Shown here: piece after piece, positions 62,284 through 64,000 of the stretch
Layout of the letters: the number at the start of each line of letters is the position of its first letter
Numbering within the stretch: the stretch's first letter is position 1
From: Microcaldota archaeon
Lineage (GTDB): Archaea; Micrarchaeota; Micrarchaeia; Anstonellales; Bilamarchaeaceae
Reading direction: 5' to 3'
NCBI GenBank assembly: GCA_016212525.1
Contig: JACRGD010000007.1
Location: 220,778-284,777, forward strand
DNA: 64,000 nt
Made by a program: the position numbers and the translations under genes
Notes under the pieces: generated by a model
Databases searched by the model: none
What the model was told of the DNA's origin: nothing
Seen by the model: the letters and a program-made list of their open reading frames with translations, nothing else

Positions 62284-63570
62284 ATGATTAAAACAGTCTC
62301 TTGCATAAATTGTCTGATGACAAGGAATTATTGCGTTAAAGATATTACTTTGGCGGATCAGGGTAAACTCAACATAGAGTATGCAGAGCTAAATATGCCA
62401 GCATTACTTTCCATCCGCGATCGATTCAAAAAGGAACAGCCATTTAGAGGCATGACGATCGCAATGGCATTGCACGTAACAAAGGAGACCGCAGTACTTG
62501 TTCGCACTTTAATCGCAGGCGGAGCCAAAGTTGCGCTTGCAAGCTGCAATCCTCTTTCTACACAGGACGATGTGGCAGCAGCACTTGCAAAAGAAGGGGT
62601 ATGCGTCTATGCTATCAAAGGCGAAACAAAGGAACAGTATTATGAATTCCTAAACCACGTGCTCGATCAAAAGCCGAACATAACGATAGACGATGGATGC
62701 GACCTGGTAAATATAATACACACAAAAAGAAAGGGCCTCATACCAACGATAATCGGAGGATGCGAAGAAACGACAACTGGAGTCATAAGACTTCATGCGA
62801 TGGAAAAGGACGGCGTTTTGAAATACCCAGTGGTCGCAGTTAACGATAACAAAACAAAGCATCTGCTTGACAACTATTACGGCACGGGACAGTCTTCGAT
62901 AGACGGAATCATCCGGGCAACAAACACACTCGTTGCAGGCAAACAGTTCGTAGTATGTGGCTATGGAGATTGCGGAAAGGGAGTCGCAAAAATCGCAAAG
63001 GGAATGGGAGCAAATGTAATAGTAACCGAAGTCCACCCATTCAGGGCGCTTCAAGCGAGCTTAGATGGTTTTGTGGTTATGCCGATGACCAAAGCAGCAG
63101 CAAAAGGAGACATCTTCCTAACAGTCACTGGCAATAAAGGAATCATAAGACTCGAACACATCAAGCAAATGAAAAATGGTGCAATACTGGCAAATGCTGG
63201 ACATTTTGACATTGAAATCGACGTCTCTGCGCTCGAAGCAAAGGCAAAAAAGAGAAAAATCAGACCGTTTTTGGATGAATACGTACTGGATGAAAAGAAA
63301 ATATACCTCTGTGGAGAAGGAAGACTAGTCAACCTTGCCGCAGCTGAGGGTCACCCAAGCGAAGTCATGGCAACCTCATTTGCAGGTCAGGCACTTTCAT
63401 GCGAATACCTAATTAAAAACAAAGGAAAACTAGGAACCAAAGTCATAACTCTTCCAGAACAGATAGACGATCAGATAGCCAAATTGCAGATCGAAGCGAT
63501 GGGAATCGAAATCGATCAGCTTACTGCAGATCAGAAGAAATATCTCTCGGGATGGGAAGAGGGAACTTAG
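62284..63570 (+). CDS. ahcY: S-adenosylhomocysteine hydrolase
   Basis: Splits SAH to homocysteine and adenosine, relieving product inhibition of methyltransferases. The protein has 428 residues. The N-terminal domain reads DQGKLNIEYAELNMPALLSIRDRF and GMTIAMALHVTKETAVLVRTL; later comes ALASCNPLSTQDDVAAAL. The NAD domain has VCGYGDCGKGVAKIAKGMGANVIVTEV, where GYGDVGKG is the usual text. ILANAGHFDIEID, LVNLAAAEGHPSEVM and the short end YLSGWEEGT, typical of archaeal and some bacterial forms, follow. ATG 62317 (MTRNYCVKDITLAD) may be the true start, since family members begin near VKD. Confidence 0.95.
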   Translation: MIKTVSCINCLMTRNYCVKDITLADQGKLNIEYAELNMPALLSIRDRFKKEQPFRGMTIAMALHVTKETAVLVRTLIAGGAKVALASCNPLSTQDDVAAALAKEGVCVYAIKGETKEQYYEFLNHVLDQKPNITIDDGCDLVNIIHTKRKGLIPTIIGGCEETTTGVIRLHAMEKDGVLKYPVVAVNDNKTKHLLDNYYGTGQSSIDGIIRATNTLVAGKQFVVCGYGDCGKGVAKIAKGMGANVIVTEVHPFRALQASLDGFVVMPMTKAAAKGDIFLTVTGNKGIIRLEHIKQMKNGAILANAGHFDIEIDVSALEAKAKKRKIRPFLDEYVLDEKKIYLCGEGRLVNLAAAEGHPSEVMATSFAGQALSCEYLIKNKGKLGTKVITLPEQIDDQIAKLQIEAMGIEIDQLTADQKKYLSGWEEGT

Positions 63571-63592
63571 TCAGATGCGCGGGTGTTAGATC

Positions 63593-64000
63593 TTGAAAAA
63601 CATACCATATGGACGACATCATTTGGACCAGCAGGACATAGATGCAGTAGTCGAAGTACTCAAAAGCGACTGGCTAACTACAGGCCCAAAAATCGAAGAA
63701 TTTGAAAAGACACTAAACCAATATATAGGATCCAAAAATGCAATAGCAGTGAATTCCGGAACAAGCGCACTAGATATTGCAGTAGCCGCACTTGAGCTGC
63801 CAGCTAAAAGCGAGATAATAACTACTCCGCTTACATTTGCAGCATCGGCAAATTGTGCACTATATAATAACTGTGTTCCGATATTTGCAGACATACAGGC
63901 AGACACATTCAATATTGACCCCACAGAGATCGAGAAAAAAATCAACAAGAAGACAAAGGCGATCATCTACGTAGATTATGCAGGACTGCCTTGCGACATA
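63593..64000 (+). CDS. DegT/DnrJ/EryC1 aminotransferase, PseC-like (cut by window edge)
   Basis: Not in the ORF track because it runs off the right edge. From TTG 63593 the plus strand reads (M/L)KNIPYGRHHLDQQDIDAVVEVLKSDWLTTGPKIEEFE, then AVNSGTSALDIAVAAL, ITTPLTFAASANCALY, PIFADI, IDPTEIEKKI, and YVDYAGLPCDI. These are the standard N-terminal blocks of sugar aminotransferases. The opening IPYGR...SDWLTTGP resembles PseC, which aminates a UDP-4-keto-sugar on the way to pseudaminic acid. The PLP Lys lies beyond the window. It starts 22 nt after ahcY and may be co-transcribed. Confidence 0.85.
   Translation, partial: MKNIPYGRHHLDQQDIDAVVEVLKSDWLTTGPKIEEFEKTLNQYIGSKNAIAVNSGTSALDIAVAALELPAKSEIITTPLTFAASANCALYNNCVPIFADIQADTFNIDPTEIEKKINKKTKAIIYVDYAGLPCDI

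Noticed and set aside
1-64000. CRISPR array, rRNA operon, insertion sequence or prophage
   Set aside because: I found no regular spaced repeats, transposase or integrase motif, or rRNA sequence in the window.

Overview
The window is archaeal chromosomal DNA. Archaeal markers include proteasome alpha subunit, RNA polymerase subunit K, archaeal-type ProRS and PheS, family B DNA polymerase, D-aminoacyl-tRNA deacylase of the DTD2 type, archaeal HMG-CoA synthase with a DUF35 protein, archaeal UMP kinase, NurA, SecF and a RecJ-like DHH protein. Several genes look bacterial in origin: DNA gyrase A, bacterial-type MetK and a family 9 glycosyltransferase. This mixture, with many ORFans and serine- or sequon-rich surface proteins, fits a DPANN-like or euryarchaeal lineage (Micrarchaeota/Diapherotrites-like is a guess). 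Start codons often lie about 26 nt downstream of a TATA box (pyrG, dcd, nurA, metK, pyrH, the IMPase gene), which points to leaderless transcription. Other genes, often inside operons, carry Shine-Dalgarno motifs.

Layout. 1-9.4 kb: secF (cut by the window edge), pyrG, a serine-rich secreted protein, a DHH phosphoesterase, a small frameshifted gene, a DUF350 membrane protein, a novel three-module repeat protein, proS and a frameshifted asparaginase. 9.4-20.5 kb: MFS transporter, DUF1398, MscS channel, a divergent nurA/dcd pair sharing one TATA box, rpoK, a HEAT-OB protein, a class V aminotransferase, HMG-CoA synthase and Nudix. 20.6-28.7 kb: gyrA-mrp on the plus strand, then a minus-strand run of pilus ATPase, pilus membrane protein, PAP2 phosphatase, polyprenol kinase-like protein and dtdA. 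29.9-34.8 kb: surface glycan genes (epimerase, nucleotide-sugar dehydrogenase, GT2, GT-C-like protein). 35-40.4 kb: three secreted or membrane proteins tightly packed around pheS.

41-43.4 kb is the most accessory-looking part: a methyltransferase-like protein, two tandem Nudix-fold proteins without a Nudix box, and a RelE/antitoxin pair whose promoter has three 10-bp direct repeats. 43.4-57.6 kb: ACT protein, polB, pyrH, psmA, a 954-residue surface protein, htpX-lemA, and a DUF167-thioredoxin-GT2-prepilin peptidase cluster followed by GT9. 57.7-64 kb: metK, an oxidoreductase, an IMPase-like protein, a PfkB kinase divergent from ahcY, and the start of a DegT/PseC-like aminotransferase.

How the genes fit together. 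MetK, AhcY and the PfkB kinase can form an S-adenosylmethionine/adenosine recycling set. The glycan genes, the polyprenol kinase/PAP2 pair and the N-glycosylation-rich surface proteins suggest lipid-linked glycan assembly and protein glycosylation. Six orphan genes of unknown function, all on the minus strand and mostly with their own TATA box, are spread through the window. No CRISPR array, rRNA, tRNA or insertion sequence was recognised.
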